A stretch of DNA of 64,000 nt from Novosphingobium sp. B 225. Lineage in GTDB: Bacteria; Pseudomonadota; Alphaproteobacteria; Sphingomonadales; Sphingomonadaceae. This document shows positions 34,745 to 44,080 of the stretch, piece after piece. The position numbers were made by a program, and so were the translations under genes. The notes below the pieces were generated by a model. The model searched no databases and was not told the origin of the DNA. It worked only from the letters and a program-made list of their open reading frames with translations. The stretch is from positions 239,832 through 303,831 of the forward strand of contig NZ_MWLM01000064.1 of the NCBI RefSeq assembly GCF_002198665.1, written 5' to 3'. Position 1 is the first letter of the stretch, and each line of letters starts with the position of its first letter.

Positions 34745-36147
34745 GTTTCAAGGGGTTGAAGCCGATTCTCTATGGTGGTCGCGAAGTGTGGCCACTGGTT
34801 GAGGGCGGCAAGGGTGTGGCTGTTTCCAACCATGCCAGCTCTGGCGCCTGGGCGGCGGCGGGCGGCATCGGCACGGTCAGCGCGGTCAATGCCGACAGCT
34901 ATGATCCCCAGGGCAAGATCGTCCCCCAGATCTATGATGCGCTGACCCGCAAGGAACGGCACGATCAATTGGTCCAGTTCGGGATCAGGGGCGGGGTCGA
35001 ACAGGTCCAGCGCGCGCATGACATTGCCGGGGGCAATGGCGCGATCAATATCAACGTGCTGTGGGAAATGGGCGGCGCACAGCAGATTCTGGAAGGCGTG
35101 CTGGAACGCACCCGGGGGCTGGTCACCGGCGTCACTTGCGGCGCAGGCATGCCCTACAAGCTCAGCGAGATCGCGGCGCGCTTCAACGTCCACTACCTGC
35201 CGATCATCAGCTCTGCCCGCGCGTTTCGCGCGCTGTGGAAGCGGGCCTATCACAAGGTCGCCGAACTGATGGCGGCGGTGGTCTATGAAGACCCGTGGCT
35301 GGCGGGCGGGCACAACGGCCTGTCCAACGCCGAGGATCCGCGCGTGCCGCAGGATCCCTATCCCCGGGTCAAGGCCCTGCGCGATACCATGCGCGCCGAA
35401 GGGATTGCCGATAGCGTGCCGATCGTCATGGCCGGGGGCGTTTGGTTCCTGCGTGACTGGGAAGACTGGATCGACAATCCGGAACTGGGTCAGATCGTGT
35501 TCCAGTTCGGCACCCGCCCGCTGTTGACCCAGGAAAGCCCGATCCCGCAGCCCTGGAAAGACCATTTGCGCACGCTGGAACCGGGCGATGTCCTGCTCCA
35601 CCGCTTTTCCCCCACTGGCTTCTACAGCTCGGCGGTGCGCAATCCCTTCCTGCGCAATCTTGAGGAACGCTCGGACCGGCAGATCCCCTATTCGCGGGTT
35701 GAGGCGGGTGAGCATACTGTGCAGCTGGACGTGGGCGTCAAGGGCAAGAACTTCTGGGTTGTTCCGGCGGATCGCGAACGCGCGCGGGGCTGGGCCAATG
35801 CCGGCTTTACCAGCGCGCTGCGCACACCCGACGATACGGTGATCTTCGTCACTCCCGAAGAACGTGAGCTGATCCGCAAGGATCAGGCTGAATGCATGGG
35901 CTGCCTGTCACACTGCGGGTTTTCGGCGTGGAAGGATCATGACGATTTTTCGACCGGCTACCTCGCCGATCCGCGCAGCTTCTGCATCCAGAAGACCTTG
36001 CAGGAAATCGCTCATGGCGGCCCGATAGACGAGAACCTGATGTTCGCGGGCCACGCGGCGTTCAATTTCAAGACCGACCCGTTCTATTCGAACAACTTCA
36101 CCCCCACGGTGAAGCAGCTGGTCGACCGGATCCTGACCGGGGATTGA
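34741..36147 (+). CDS. Nitronate monooxygenase / FMN-dependent NPD-like protein with C-terminal Cys cluster
   Basis: 468 residues from ATG 34741 (ATGA overlap with the methyltransferase stop). The TIM-barrel FMN family features include GIGTVSAVNADSYDP near 40, GVTCGAGMPYKLSEIA near 130 and PIVMAGGVWFLRDWEDW near 235. After the barrel, near 384-420, there is CMGCLSHCGF and a further Cys in SFCIQKT. This could bind a metal or Fe-S cluster. Simple nitronate monooxygenases are about 320-350 residues, so this is a longer subfamily. The substrate is not established. Confidence 0.75.
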   Translation: MSFKGLKPILYGGREVWPLVEGGKGVAVSNHASSGAWAAAGGIGTVSAVNADSYDPQGKIVPQIYDALTRKERHDQLVQFGIRGGVEQVQRAHDIAGGNGAININVLWEMGGAQQILEGVLERTRGLVTGVTCGAGMPYKLSEIAARFNVHYLPIISSARAFRALWKRAYHKVAELMAAVVYEDPWLAGGHNGLSNAEDPRVPQDPYPRVKALRDTMRAEGIADSVPIVMAGGVWFLRDWEDWIDNPELGQIVFQFGTRPLLTQESPIPQPWKDHLRTLEPGDVLLHRFSPTGFYSSAVRNPFLRNLEERSDRQIPYSRVEAGEHTVQLDVGVKGKNFWVVPADRERARGWANAGFTSALRTPDDTVIFVTPEERELIRKDQAECMGCLSHCGFSAWKDHDDFSTGYLADPRSFCIQKTLQEIAHGGPIDENLMFAGHAAFNFKTDPFYSNNFTPTVKQLVDRILTGD

Positions 36148-36157
36148 GCGGCTGCGG

Positions 36158-36847
36158 GTGGTGAGCGAAGCAGGTCCGCCAAGCCTGGGATTGTGGGCGC
36201 AGGAAGCGCTGCAGATACCTGCGCTGCTGGCCAGCCCGTTGCTGCGCGCGGTGCCGGTTCCGCCCGGTGGGGGCCGCCCAGTGATGGTCCTGCCGGGCTA
36301 TCTCACCACCGATATGTCATCGGTCCGGTTGCGCCGTTCGCTGAATGCCGCAGGTTATCGTGCGCATGGCTGGGAGCTGGGTCGCAACAACGGCGCGCGG
36401 GCGGATCTGTTGGAGCGTTTGTGCTTGCGGGTCAGCTCTCTGGCCGACCGGCATGGTCAGCCGGTCAGCCTGATCGGGTGGAGCCTGGGCGGAATTTTCG
36501 CGCGCGAAGTGGCCAAGCTGGCACCTGCGGAGGTCAGGCTGGTGATGACGCTGGGCAGCCCCTTTTCCGGCGATCCGCGCGCCAACAATGCCTGGCGGAT
36601 CTATGAGCTGCTCAACGACCATCCGGTCGATCGCCCGCCGCTGCAAGTCGACATTCCGGTCAAGCCGCCAGTGACCACGATTGCGCTGTGGTCCGCCAGG
36701 GATGGGATCGTGTCCGCCAGCTCGGCGCGCGGGCTGGCAGGGGAAAGCGATCTGCAGGTTGAGGTCGATTGCCGCCACCTCAACTTCGCGCGATCTGCGC
36801 GGGCGATCCGGGTGATCGGGCAAGTGCTGGCACAGCACCTGGCCTAA
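36158..36847 (+). CDS. Alpha/beta-hydrolase (esterase/lipase-like)
   Basis: 229 residues, starting at GTG 36158 or GTG 36161. The nucleophile elbow is GWSLGG near 108-113, within LIGWSLGGIFAREVAK. The N-terminal PVMVLPGYLTTD strand-loop is near 46 and the C-terminal His lies in VDCRHLNFARS near 207. It lacks a signal peptide. The substrate is unknown; a cytosolic ester or lipid is plausible. Its stop overlaps the stop of the convergent DUF805 gene by three bases. Confidence 0.82.
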   Translation: MVSEAGPPSLGLWAQEALQIPALLASPLLRAVPVPPGGGRPVMVLPGYLTTDMSSVRLRRSLNAAGYRAHGWELGRNNGARADLLERLCLRVSSLADRHGQPVSLIGWSLGGIFAREVAKLAPAEVRLVMTLGSPFSGDPRANNAWRIYELLNDHPVDRPPLQVDIPVKPPVTTIALWSARDGIVSASSARGLAGESDLQVEVDCRHLNFARSARAIRVIGQVLAQHLA

Positions 36848-37371
36848 TCAGTCTCGCGCGGATCCTCGCCAAAGCGGTTGGTTCCGGCACTGCCCGGGAT
36901 CAGGCACAGCGCCACTGCGCCAAGGTTGGTCGCGATTGCCAGCCAGTCCAGCGGCCAGATCAGCCGGTCCAGCTGCAGGTTCGCCCCGATCCCGCCGTTC
37001 AGGCCAATGATCCCCCGCACCAGCGGCAGCAGCAGGCCGGGCAGCAATAACCACACCCAGCGACCGCTGCGCCCGCCATCGTGGCAGCGCCTTACGAACA
37101 GCGACGCGAACGGCAGGGCAAGCACAGCGCCAAGACCCAGATCGGCTTCACGCGGCAGATCCTGTCCGGCGATCAGTTCGCCCAATGACAGCAGCAACGG
37201 GACGAGCCACAAGGCGGTCACCGCATAGACGGCCAGATCGGTGCGGCGGGCCCGCCCGGAAAAGCGGAACGTTCCGCGCAGGACGCGCTTCAGGCTGGGG
37301 ATGAAGCCGGGATAGGCAGGCGCGCGGGCCTGCACTTCCGGCTCAGTCAAATTCCCAGGCCCGTTCGCCAT
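36844..37371 (-). CDS. DUF805 membrane protein
   Basis: 175 residues if started at ATG 37371 (MANGPGNL); a start 8 codons upstream at 37395 is possible. An Arg/Gly-rich FRFSGRARRTD segment near 38-48 precedes three or four membrane helices, and the RRCHDGGRSGRW loop near 96-107 is the DUF805 signature. The function of the family is unknown. Its 5' end overlaps the amtB 3' end by 29 bases on the same strand, so the two are probably co-transcribed. Confidence 0.75.
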   Translation of the reverse strand: MANGPGNLTEPEVQARAPAYPGFIPSLKRVLRGTFRFSGRARRTDLAVYAVTALWLVPLLLSLGELIAGQDLPREADLGLGAVLALPFASLFVRRCHDGGRSGRWVWLLLPGLLLPLVRGIIGLNGGIGANLQLDRLIWPLDWLAIATNLGAVALCLIPGSAGTNRFGEDPRETD

Positions 37372-38647
37372 GGCTAGCCAGGTCCAGCCCCTCACGCTCG
37401 TCGTCTTCGCTGACCCGCATCGGCAGGACCAGGCTGACCAGCACGGCGATCAGCGCCGTGGCGACGGCCGACCAGACCGCGACCACGCCCACGCCGATGA
37501 ACTGTGCAGCCAACTGCGAGATCATGGTCTTGCCCTCGGCATAGCCGGTGCCGCCAAGGTCGCTCGACAGGAACACCGCCAGCAGCAGTGAGCCGACCAT
37601 GCCGCCCACCCCATGGACCGCGAATACGTCGAGCGAATCGTCGATCTTGAGCTTGCCCTTGACGATCTGGATCATCGGATAGCAGACCAGTGCCGCGACC
37701 ACGCCGATCAGCAGAGCCGCACCGGGCGAGACAAAGCCCGCCGCCGGAGTGATCGTGGCCAGCCCCGCGACCGCGCCGGTCGCAAAACCGACGCTGGTCG
37801 GCTTGCCCACGGTGAACCGTTCGACCAGCAGCCAGACCATCGCCGCCGCGCAGGCACCCATGTGCGTGTTGATGATCGCGCTCGCCGCATCGTCGTTTGC
37901 CGCCAGCGCCGAACCGCCGTTGAATCCGAACCAGCCGACCCACAGCAAAGCTGCCCCTGCCATGGTCAGCGAAGGCGCATGCGGCAGCATCAGCGTGCGG
38001 GGAAAGCCCTGGCGCTTGCCGAGCAGTGCGGCGGCGACCAGTGCGGAAATCCCCGCGGTGGTGTGGACCACAATCCCGCCGGCAAAATCGAGTGTACCCA
38101 TGGTCTTGGCCAGCCAGCCGCCGCCCCAGACCCAGTGCGCCACCGGCGCATAGACCAGCAGGCCCCACAGCGCGCAAAACGCGATAACCCAGCCAAACCG
38201 CGCACGGTCAACCCAGGCACCGGCCATCAGCGCCGGAGTGATCGCGGCAAAGGTTAGCTGGAACAGCGCGAACGAACTTTCCGGAACGGTCAGCCCTTCG
38301 CGCACATTGCCCAGATCGATCAGCATCCAGGCATTACCCGCCCCCAGCCAGCCGTTGGTGACGTGGCCGAAAGCCATGGTGTAACCGCAGATCACCCAGA
38401 TCATCGATGCCACCGCGGCGATCGCGCCGACCTGCACCAGCACGGCCAGAAAGTTCTTGGCCCGCACCAGCCCGCCATAGAACAGCGTCAGCCCTGGCAT
38501 GGTCATCATCAGCACCAGCGCGGACGAGATCAGGATCCAGGCGGTATCGCCGGTATCGGCCACATCAACGGCGGCGTCCTGGGCAAGGGCGGCAGCCGGA
38601 GCCAGCGCGGCCACGGCGGCCAGGCCAAGGGCGGTCAGTTTGCGCAT
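37343..38647 (-). CDS. amtB: Ammonium transporter
   Basis: 434 residues from ATG 38647 (MRKLTALGLA); an upstream ATG adds 6 residues. A cleavable signal ends ALAQ, then about 11 membrane helices. The twin pore histidines occur in VVHTTAGISALVAA near 193 and FAVHGVGGMVGSLL near 343. A short cytosolic C-tail (LPMRVSEDDEREGLDLASHGE) is conserved for GlnK binding. No glnK lies beside it, unlike many amtB operons. It imports ammonium under nitrogen limitation. Confidence 0.95.
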   Translation of the reverse strand: MRKLTALGLAAVAALAPAAALAQDAAVDVADTGDTAWILISSALVLMMTMPGLTLFYGGLVRAKNFLAVLVQVGAIAAVASMIWVICGYTMAFGHVTNGWLGAGNAWMLIDLGNVREGLTVPESSFALFQLTFAAITPALMAGAWVDRARFGWVIAFCALWGLLVYAPVAHWVWGGGWLAKTMGTLDFAGGIVVHTTAGISALVAAALLGKRQGFPRTLMLPHAPSLTMAGAALLWVGWFGFNGGSALAANDDAASAIINTHMGACAAAMVWLLVERFTVGKPTSVGFATGAVAGLATITPAAGFVSPGAALLIGVVAALVCYPMIQIVKGKLKIDDSLDVFAVHGVGGMVGSLLLAVFLSSDLGGTGYAEGKTMISQLAAQFIGVGVVAVWSAVATALIAVLVSLVLPMRVSEDDEREGLDLASHGERAWEFD

Positions 38648-38759
38648 CGGTAGATTTCTCCCCACGCCGTTCTTGCGGCGATTCCTCGCCGGGCGGCTTA
38701 GAGCAATGATCGCATATTAGGCAAGCCGGAGCGCGAACGGATGTTGCGCCAATCCGGGA

Positions 38760-39779
38760 TTATGCCCAGCCGTCCAGCACCTGATCGGGCGGGCGGTGGC
38801 CATCGACCCAGAAACGGATATTGGCGATCACCTTTTCCCCGGCATGCTCACGCCCTTCCAGCGTGGCGCTGCCAAGGTGGGGCAGGGTGATGACATTGGG
38901 CAGCGCGATCAGCCGCGGATCAACCTTGGGCTCGCGGGCATAGACATCCAGCCCGGCCCCGCCCAGATGCCCGCTTTGCAGCGCGCTGATCAGCGCATCC
39001 TCGTCAATCAGGTCACCACGGGCGGTGTTGATCAGATAGGCGCCTTGCTTCATCATGGCGAGCCGCGCGGTGTTGACCACGTGGTGTGTGGCGGGGCCCG
39101 CCGGGCAATGCAGGCTCAGCACGTCCGCTTCGGCAAATAGCCGGTCCAGATCGGCTTCATAGCGGGCGCCCAGCATGGTTTCGAAGCTGGCGGGCAGGCG
39201 GTGGCGGTTGTGATAGACCACTTCCATGCCAAAGGCCCGCGCCCGGTGGGCCACGGCCTGACCGATCCGGCCCATGCCGACAATCCCCAGCCGCTTGCCG
39301 CCGATGCAGCGGCCAAGCAGCGCCGAGGGTGCCCAGCCGGTCCATTGCCCATCGCGCACCAGCCGGCTGCCTTCACCCAAGCGGCGCGGGACCGACAGGA
39401 TCAGCATCATCGTCAGGTCCGCAGTATCGTCGGTAAAGACCCCGGGGGTATTGGTGACCAGAATCTTGCGGGACCGGGCGGCGGCAAGGTCAATATGTTC
39501 GGTTCCCGCCCCGAAATTGGCGATCAGGCCCAGCCGGTCCCCGGCTTCGGCCAGCATTTCGGCGTCGATCCGGTCCGTCACGGTGGGCACCAGCACGTCT
39601 GCTTCGCGCATGGCGGCGATCAGGTCTGACCGGGTCAGCGGCAAGTCGGCGGGATTGAGCACCGCGTCGAACAGTTCCCGCATCCGCGCCTCTACGGCCG
39701 GCATCAGGTGACGGGTCACGACCACGCGCGGTTTGCCGTGGACGCGGCGGGCGAGGGGGGTGTCAGAGACAACGGTCAT
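38760..39779 (-). CDS. D-2-hydroxyacid dehydrogenase (glycerate dehydrogenase/glyoxylate reductase-like)
   Basis: 339 residues from ATG 39779 (MTVVSDTPLARRV); the longer frame adds 53 unlikely residues. NAD-binding GIVGMGRIGQAVAHRARAFG lies near 166-185. Catalytic Arg is in NTARGDLID near 252, Glu in AREPKVDP near 281 and His in LPHLGSATLEG near 301. It reduces glyoxylate or hydroxypyruvate, or oxidises D-glycerate; the direction cannot be told from sequence. It is divergent from the SH3 gene, with an 79-base gap. Confidence 0.9.
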   Translation of the reverse strand: MTVVSDTPLARRVHGKPRVVVTRHLMPAVEARMRELFDAVLNPADLPLTRSDLIAAMREADVLVPTVTDRIDAEMLAEAGDRLGLIANFGAGTEHIDLAAARSRKILVTNTPGVFTDDTADLTMMLILSVPRRLGEGSRLVRDGQWTGWAPSALLGRCIGGKRLGIVGMGRIGQAVAHRARAFGMEVVYHNRHRLPASFETMLGARYEADLDRLFAEADVLSLHCPAGPATHHVVNTARLAMMKQGAYLINTARGDLIDEDALISALQSGHLGGAGLDVYAREPKVDPRLIALPNVITLPHLGSATLEGREHAGEKVIANIRFWVDGHRPPDQVLDGWA

Positions 39780-39858
39780 TGGCTTATCCGCTAGGACTTT
39801 GCCCGGGGGCCGGTCAAGCGGCTTGAACCGATGCGGGTGCGAAGGGTAACAGCGACTC

Positions 39859-40332
39859 ATGCAACTGCGCCTGAAATTGCCCGTCCTGCTCGCCGCGTTG
39901 GCGCTTTGTGCGCCGCTGCGGGCAGCCGATGACCCCAAAGTACCCTATTGGGCCTCGATCCGCCCCGATGAAGTCAACATGCGGGTTGGTCCGGGGGAAG
40001 AGTATCATATCCTGTGGGTCTATCGCCGCCAGCATCTGCCGCTCAAGGTTCTGCGGCTCAAGGAAGCCTGGCGCTTTGTGCGGGATCCCGATGGGGCCCA
40101 GGGCTGGATCCACCAGCGCTTCCTGACCCGCCAGCGCGGCGGTCATATAGTGGGCAAAGGCCTGGCTGACATGCGCGAAAGCGGCGATGGCGGGGCCAGG
40201 CTGTTGTGGCGGCTCGCGCCGGGGGTAACCGGCCGGCTGGGCGAGTGCGGCAATGGCTGGTGCGCGTTCACCGTGGGGGAACGCAAGGGCTTTGTCGAGC
40301 AAAGCCGCCTGTGGGGCGCGGGCGAACCCTGA
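39859..40332 (+). CDS. Secreted SH3-domain protein
   Basis: 157 residues with a signal peptide (LPVLLAALALCAPLRA-AD near residue 22). Bacterial SH3 repeats follow: RPDEVNMRVGPGEEYHILW near 37-55, then a second, weaker SH3-like unit ending GNGWCAFTVGERKGFVEQSRLWG. Such proteins act in the periplasm, often near peptidoglycan. No catalytic domain is attached. The two Cys residues near 132 and 137 could form a small disulfide loop. Confidence 0.85.
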   Translation: MQLRLKLPVLLAALALCAPLRAADDPKVPYWASIRPDEVNMRVGPGEEYHILWVYRRQHLPLKVLRLKEAWRFVRDPDGAQGWIHQRFLTRQRGGHIVGKGLADMRESGDGGARLLWRLAPGVTGRLGECGNGWCAFTVGERKGFVEQSRLWGAGEP

Positions 40333-40356
40333 TCGGTTCGCCCGGCACCGATCGTT

Positions 40357-40599
40357 CTAACGGGTGCGGCGGAAGTCGCGACGGTCTTCGCGCAATTCAT
40401 GCTTGGCACGGGCCAGTTCACGGCGTTCCACTTTGGCGCGATGCCAGTTCTTGTTGGCGACGGCGCGGTGCAGCTGGCGCTTTTCATGCTGGACGGCGGC
40501 ATGATCGCGGCGCAGCTCGGCGCGGGTAGTGTGGGCCTGGGCGGCAACCGGAAGAGTCAGACCGCCGACGATTGCAAGGGCGATAAGCTTGGCCTTCAT
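40357..40599 (-). CDS. Small secreted basic helical protein, function unknown
   Basis: 80 residues. A signal peptide (MKAKLIALAIVGGLTLPVAAQA) is followed by a 58-residue helix extremely rich in Arg, Lys, His and Glu (RRDHAAVQHEKRQLHRAV and similar heptad-like blocks). I recognise no catalytic family. Small charged periplasmic helices of this sort are common in sphingomonads and may chaperone or coat envelope components (inference). It is convergent with the SH3 gene. Confidence 0.7.
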   Translation of the reverse strand: MKAKLIALAIVGGLTLPVAAQAHTTRAELRRDHAAVQHEKRQLHRAVANKNWHRAKVERRELARAKHELREDRRDFRRTR

Positions 40600-40630
40600 G
40601 GGTGTTCTCCTGCTGGGTCATGTCGATTTT

Positions 40631-40664
40631 GCGACCGGGCCGAGGGAGGGGGGAGCCCGGTCGC
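40631..40664. other. 10-bp inverted repeat upstream of the small basic protein gene
   Basis: GCGACCGGGC (40631-40640) and GCCCGGTCGC (40655-40664) form a perfect stem with a 14-base purine-rich loop. It is 31 bases before the start at 40599, so it probably lies in the 5' leader or promoter. There is no T tract, so it is not a clear terminator. Confidence 0.4.
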
Positions 40665-40683
40665 AGCAGCAGAATTAAGGCCG

Positions 40684-40729
40684 CAAAAATGAATGCCAGC
40701 GAAACAGCCGGGCTGTTTCACTGGCATTC
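40684..40729 (-). terminator. Intrinsic terminator of the lipoprotein gene
   Basis: Bases 40691-40709 pair with 40711-40729 over 19 positions with one mismatch. Read on the minus strand, the hairpin is followed at once by ATTTTTGCGG. This is a textbook Rho-independent terminator about 73 bases beyond the stop of the minus-strand lipoprotein gene. Confidence 0.85.
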
Positions 40730-40802
40730 GTGTCTCAAACTGTCGCAGGATTTGCGCCATTTGTCGCACCCCCTGAACGATCAGGCAGGTGCGGGCCGGG
40801 CG

Positions 40803-41210
40803 CTAGTTCGCCTTGGGCCGGATGGTCAGCACCGCGCCTTTGGCATCAGTAGCGGTGAAGCTGCCGTCTGCTGCCGGAGCGCTGTCGGTAAAGCATTCCG
40901 CCGGGGCCGAGCCTGACGGATCGAAGCAGGTCTTGCCATCGACCAGCTTGACCAGCCCGGCGACGCGGTGGCCTTTGCCATCATCGTCGACATAGGTGCC
41001 ATCGGCATTGATCGTGGTTGATCCAACCGCTTTGCCATCTGCACCGAACACTTCAAACGTCCCCGTGGCAAGGGTCGCGGCGGCCTGGGGAGCAGCGGCA
41101 TCGCTGGCCGCGGCTTCGCTGGCTGCGGGCGCGGCTTCCTCAGCGGATTTGCTGCAACCGGACAAGGCAGTGGCCGCGGCAAGGGCGGCAATCAGTAGGC
41201 TGTTACGCAT
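40803..41210 (-). CDS. Small lipoprotein, function unknown
   Basis: 135 residues from ATG 41210 ([10 protein letters not shown]); a longer frame adds 21 residues that spoil the signal. The lipobox is LSGC near residues 17-20, followed by an Ala/Glu/Ser-rich linker of about 30 residues. A compact domain follows with [19 protein letters not shown] and [18 protein letters not shown], containing two Cys that may pair. Similar lipoproteins occur in related genomes without assigned function. It has its own terminator at 40684-40729. Confidence 0.78.
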   Translation of the reverse strand: MRNSLLIAALAAATALSGCSKSAEEAAPAASEAAASDAAAPQAAATLATGTFEVFGADGKAVGSTTINADGTYVDDDGKGHRVAGLVKLVDGKTCFDPSGSAPAECFTDSAPAADGSFTATDAKGAVLTIRPKAN

Positions 41211-41300
41211 GATCGGGCATCCTGTTGTTATGGCTGCGTTTTGGCGTGCTTGCGCCAAAACGCAGGTTATCACCCCAACCGGTGCCCGACAAGCGCGGCG

Positions 41301-42497
41301 TCAGACCAGTTCAACTGCCACCGCAGTCGCTTCGCCGCCGCCGATGCACAGGCTGGCAATGCCCCTGGTTTTGCCGTGGCGCTTGAGCGCGGCGATCAGC
41401 GTGGTGACGATCCGCGCACCGGACGCCCCGATCGGGTGGCCCAGCGCGGTTGCGCCGCCGTGGACGTTGATCTTGCCATGATCGATGCCCAGGTCGTGCA
41501 TCGCGAACATCGCGACGCAGGCGAAAGCTTCGTTGACTTCGAACAGATCGACATCGCCAATCGCCCAGCCGGCCTTGGCCAGCACCTTGTTGATCGCGCC
41601 GACCGGGGCGACAGTGAAGTCCTTGGGTTCCTGCGCATGGGCGGCCATGGCGATCACGCGGGCGACCGGGGTCAGGCCTTTGGCCGTGGCAACGCTCTGG
41701 CGGGTCAGGACCATCGCGGCAGCGCCGTCGCTGATTGAGCTGGAGGTGGCGGCGGTGATCGTGCCGTCCTTGGCGAAGGCGGGCTTCAGTGTCGGGATCT
41801 TGTCCGGGCGGCCCTTGCCGGGCTGCTCATCGGTATCGACCACCACTTCCCCCGCACGGCTGACCACGGTCACCGGGACCACTTCGTCAACAAAAGCCCC
41901 TTCGCTGATCGCAGCCTGGGCGCGGCGCAGCGATTCGATCGAATAGCTGTCCTGCGCCTCGCGCGTCAGTTGATAGGCATTTGCGGTATCCTGCGCGAAA
42001 GTGCCCATCGCGCGGCCGGCTTCATAGGCGTCTTCCAGCCCGTCAAGGAACATGTGGTCATAGGCCGTATCGTGCCCGATCCGCGCGCCCGAGCGGTGCT
42101 TTTTGAGCAAGTAGGGCGCATTGGTCATGCTTTCCATGCCGCCCGCAACGACCAGATCGATCGAGCCCGAAGCGAGCGCTTCTGCGCCCATGATCAGGGT
42201 CTGCATACCCGATCCGCAAACCTTGTTGACCGTGGTCGCCTGGACCGATTTGGGCAGCCCGGCCTTGATCGTGGCCTGCCGGGCCGGGGCCTGACCAAGC
42301 CCGGCGGGCAGCACGCAGCCCATATAGACACGCTCTACGTCGGCCCCGTCCACCCCGGCGCGGGCCACGGCACCCTTGATCGCGGTGGCACCAAGGTCGG
42401 TCGCCGAAACATCAGCCAGCGCGCCTTGCATGCCGCCCATCGGGGTGCGGGCATAGGACAGGATCACGACGGGATCGGCGGCGGAGAACGTGGCCAT
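41301..42497 (-). CDS. Acetyl-CoA C-acetyltransferase (thiolase)
   Basis: 398 residues from ATG 42497 ([12 protein letters not shown]); the upstream extension is not supported. The acyl-enzyme Cys is in [10 protein letters not shown] near 97, the His in [11 protein letters not shown] near 353 and the catalytic Cys in [12 protein letters not shown] near 383. Biosynthetic thiolases condense two acetyl-CoA to acetoacetyl-CoA for polyhydroxybutyrate or run in reverse. A PhaR-like dyad lies upstream. The phaB and phaC genes are not in the window. Confidence 0.93.
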   Translation of the reverse strand: MATFSAADPVVILSYARTPMGGMQGALADVSATDLGATAIKGAVARAGVDGADVERVYMGCVLPAGLGQAPARQATIKAGLPKSVQATTVNKVCGSGMQTLIMGAEALASGSIDLVVAGGMESMTNAPYLLKKHRSGARIGHDTAYDHMFLDGLEDAYEAGRAMGTFAQDTANAYQLTREAQDSYSIESLRRAQAAISEGAFVDEVVPVTVVSRAGEVVVDTDEQPGKGRPDKIPTLKPAFAKDGTITAATSSSISDGAAAMVLTRQSVATAKGLTPVARVIAMAAHAQEPKDFTVAPVGAINKVLAKAGWAIGDVDLFEVNEAFACVAMFAMHDLGIDHGKINVHGGATALGHPIGASGARIVTTLIAALKRHGKTRGIASLCIGGGEATAVAVELV

Positions 42498-42542
42498 GAC
42501 AGTGCCTTTCAGTAAGGGAAGCGCGAGTCCTGCCGACGCATA

Positions 42543-42559
42543 ATGCTGCACTGCATCAT
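42543..42559. promoter_or_regulatory. PhaR-like dyad upstream of the thiolase gene
   Basis: ATGCTGCACTGCATCAT is a near-perfect dyad (ATG-n-TGCA-n-TGCA-n-CAT) 46 bases from the thiolase start. Its core CTGC-N3-GCA resembles the CTGC-N3/4-GCAG sites of the alphaproteobacterial PHB regulator PhaR. The match is one base short, so this is tentative. Confidence 0.4.
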
Positions 42560-42646
42560 TGGCAATCGCGCAGTTGCCGCGCTGCTTGACTTGCCAAGCG
42601 GACGCAACTGCGGAACAAGGTCGCAAATCAAAACGGAGGGGACGCC

Positions 42647-44080
42647 GTGTCCGATACTGAAATTGCCCGCCTGCAGACCGTGCTTGATGCGCAGCGCGCT
42701 GCCTTTACCGCTGCCTTGCCCGAACCGATGTCGGTCCGGCGTGACCGGATCGATCGGGCGATTGCCCTGCTGGTCGATCACAAGGATGCCTTCGCCAAGG
42801 CGGTCAGCGCGGACTTTGGCCATCGCAGCACCGAGCAGACATTGATGAGCGACGTGATGCCTTCTGTCAGTGCGCTCAAGCATGCCCGCAAGCATTTCGA
42901 AGCCTGGAGCCGCGATGACAAGCGCAGCCCGATGTTCCCGCTTGGCCTGATCGGGGCCAAGGCCAAGGTGATGTACCAGCCCAAGGGCGTGGTCGGAGTG
43001 ATCGCCCCGTGGAACTTCCCGGTGGGCATGGTCATGGTGCCGATGGCCGGGATCCTGGCTGCCGGCAACCGCGCGATGATCAAGCCGAGCGAATTCACCG
43101 AGCGCGTCGCCGACCTGTTTGCCGAACTGGTGCCGCAGTACTTCGCCGAAGCGGAAATGGCGGTGTTCACCGGCGGGGTCGAGGTTGGCACCGCGTTCAG
43201 CAAGCTCGCCTTCGATCACCTGATTTTCACCGGGGCGACCAGCGTGGGCAAGCATATCATGCGCGCCGCGGCGGACAATCTGGTGCCGGTGACCCTGGAA
43301 CTGGGCGGCAAAAGCCCGACCTTCATCGGCCGCAGCGCCAACAAGGCCCAGGCCGGTGAGCGGATCGCCATGGGCAAGATGATGAACGCCGGGCAGATCT
43401 GCCTTGCCCCCGATTACCTGCTGGTCGCCAAGGATCAGGAAGGCGAAATGATCGAGAGCGTCAGCAAGGGCGTTGCGGCGATGTACCCCACATTGCTGGC
43501 GAACGATGACTATACCTCGGTGGTCAACGGCCGGAACTTTGAGCGGCTGCAGGGCTATCTGGCCGACGCGAAAGAGAAGGGGGCCGAGCTGATCGAGGTC
43601 AACCCGGCGGGCGAGGACTTCAAGTCGAGCAATGGCAACAAGATGCCGCTGACCATAGTCCGGAACGTCACCGAGGACATGAAAGTGATGCAGGAAGAGA
43701 TCTTTGGTCCGATCCTGCCGGTGATGACCTATGACTCGATCGATCAGGCGATCGATTATGTGAACGACCACGACCGCCCGCTGGGGCTGTACTACTTCGG
43801 GCAGGACAAGGTCGAGGAGCAGAAGGTGCTGAGCCGGACGATCTCGGGCGGGGTCACGGTCAACGACGTGCTGTTCCACAACGCCATGGAAGACCTGCCG
43901 TTCGGCGGGGTCGGACCATCGGGCATGGGCAATTACCACGGGATGGACGGGTTCAAGACCTTCAGCCACGCCCGCGCGGTCTATCGTCAGGCCGGGCTGG
44001 ACGTGGGCAAGCTGTCCGGGTTCAAGCCGCCCTATGGCAAGCAGACTCAGGCCACACTGAAGCGCGAGCTGAAGAAGTAG
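42647..44080 (+). CDS. Aldehyde dehydrogenase (coniferyl aldehyde dehydrogenase-like)
   Basis: 477 residues from GTG 42647, preceded by GGAGGGG. The family core is present: PWNFPV near 125, catalytic Glu in LELGGKSP near 220, catalytic Cys in NAGQICLAPDY near 252 and EEIFGPILPV near 348. The lack of an N-terminal extension and the late NDVLFHNAMEDLPFGGVGPSGMG segment match the coniferyl-aldehyde/fatty-aldehyde branch. It oxidises an aromatic or aliphatic aldehyde with NAD(P). With the carotenoid oxygenase elsewhere in the window, lignin-derived substrates are plausible. Confidence 0.87.
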   Translation: MSDTEIARLQTVLDAQRAAFTAALPEPMSVRRDRIDRAIALLVDHKDAFAKAVSADFGHRSTEQTLMSDVMPSVSALKHARKHFEAWSRDDKRSPMFPLGLIGAKAKVMYQPKGVVGVIAPWNFPVGMVMVPMAGILAAGNRAMIKPSEFTERVADLFAELVPQYFAEAEMAVFTGGVEVGTAFSKLAFDHLIFTGATSVGKHIMRAAADNLVPVTLELGGKSPTFIGRSANKAQAGERIAMGKMMNAGQICLAPDYLLVAKDQEGEMIESVSKGVAAMYPTLLANDDYTSVVNGRNFERLQGYLADAKEKGAELIEVNPAGEDFKSSNGNKMPLTIVRNVTEDMKVMQEEIFGPILPVMTYDSIDQAIDYVNDHDRPLGLYYFGQDKVEEQKVLSRTISGGVTVNDVLFHNAMEDLPFGGVGPSGMGNYHGMDGFKTFSHARAVYRQAGLDVGKLSGFKPPYGKQTQATLKRELKK

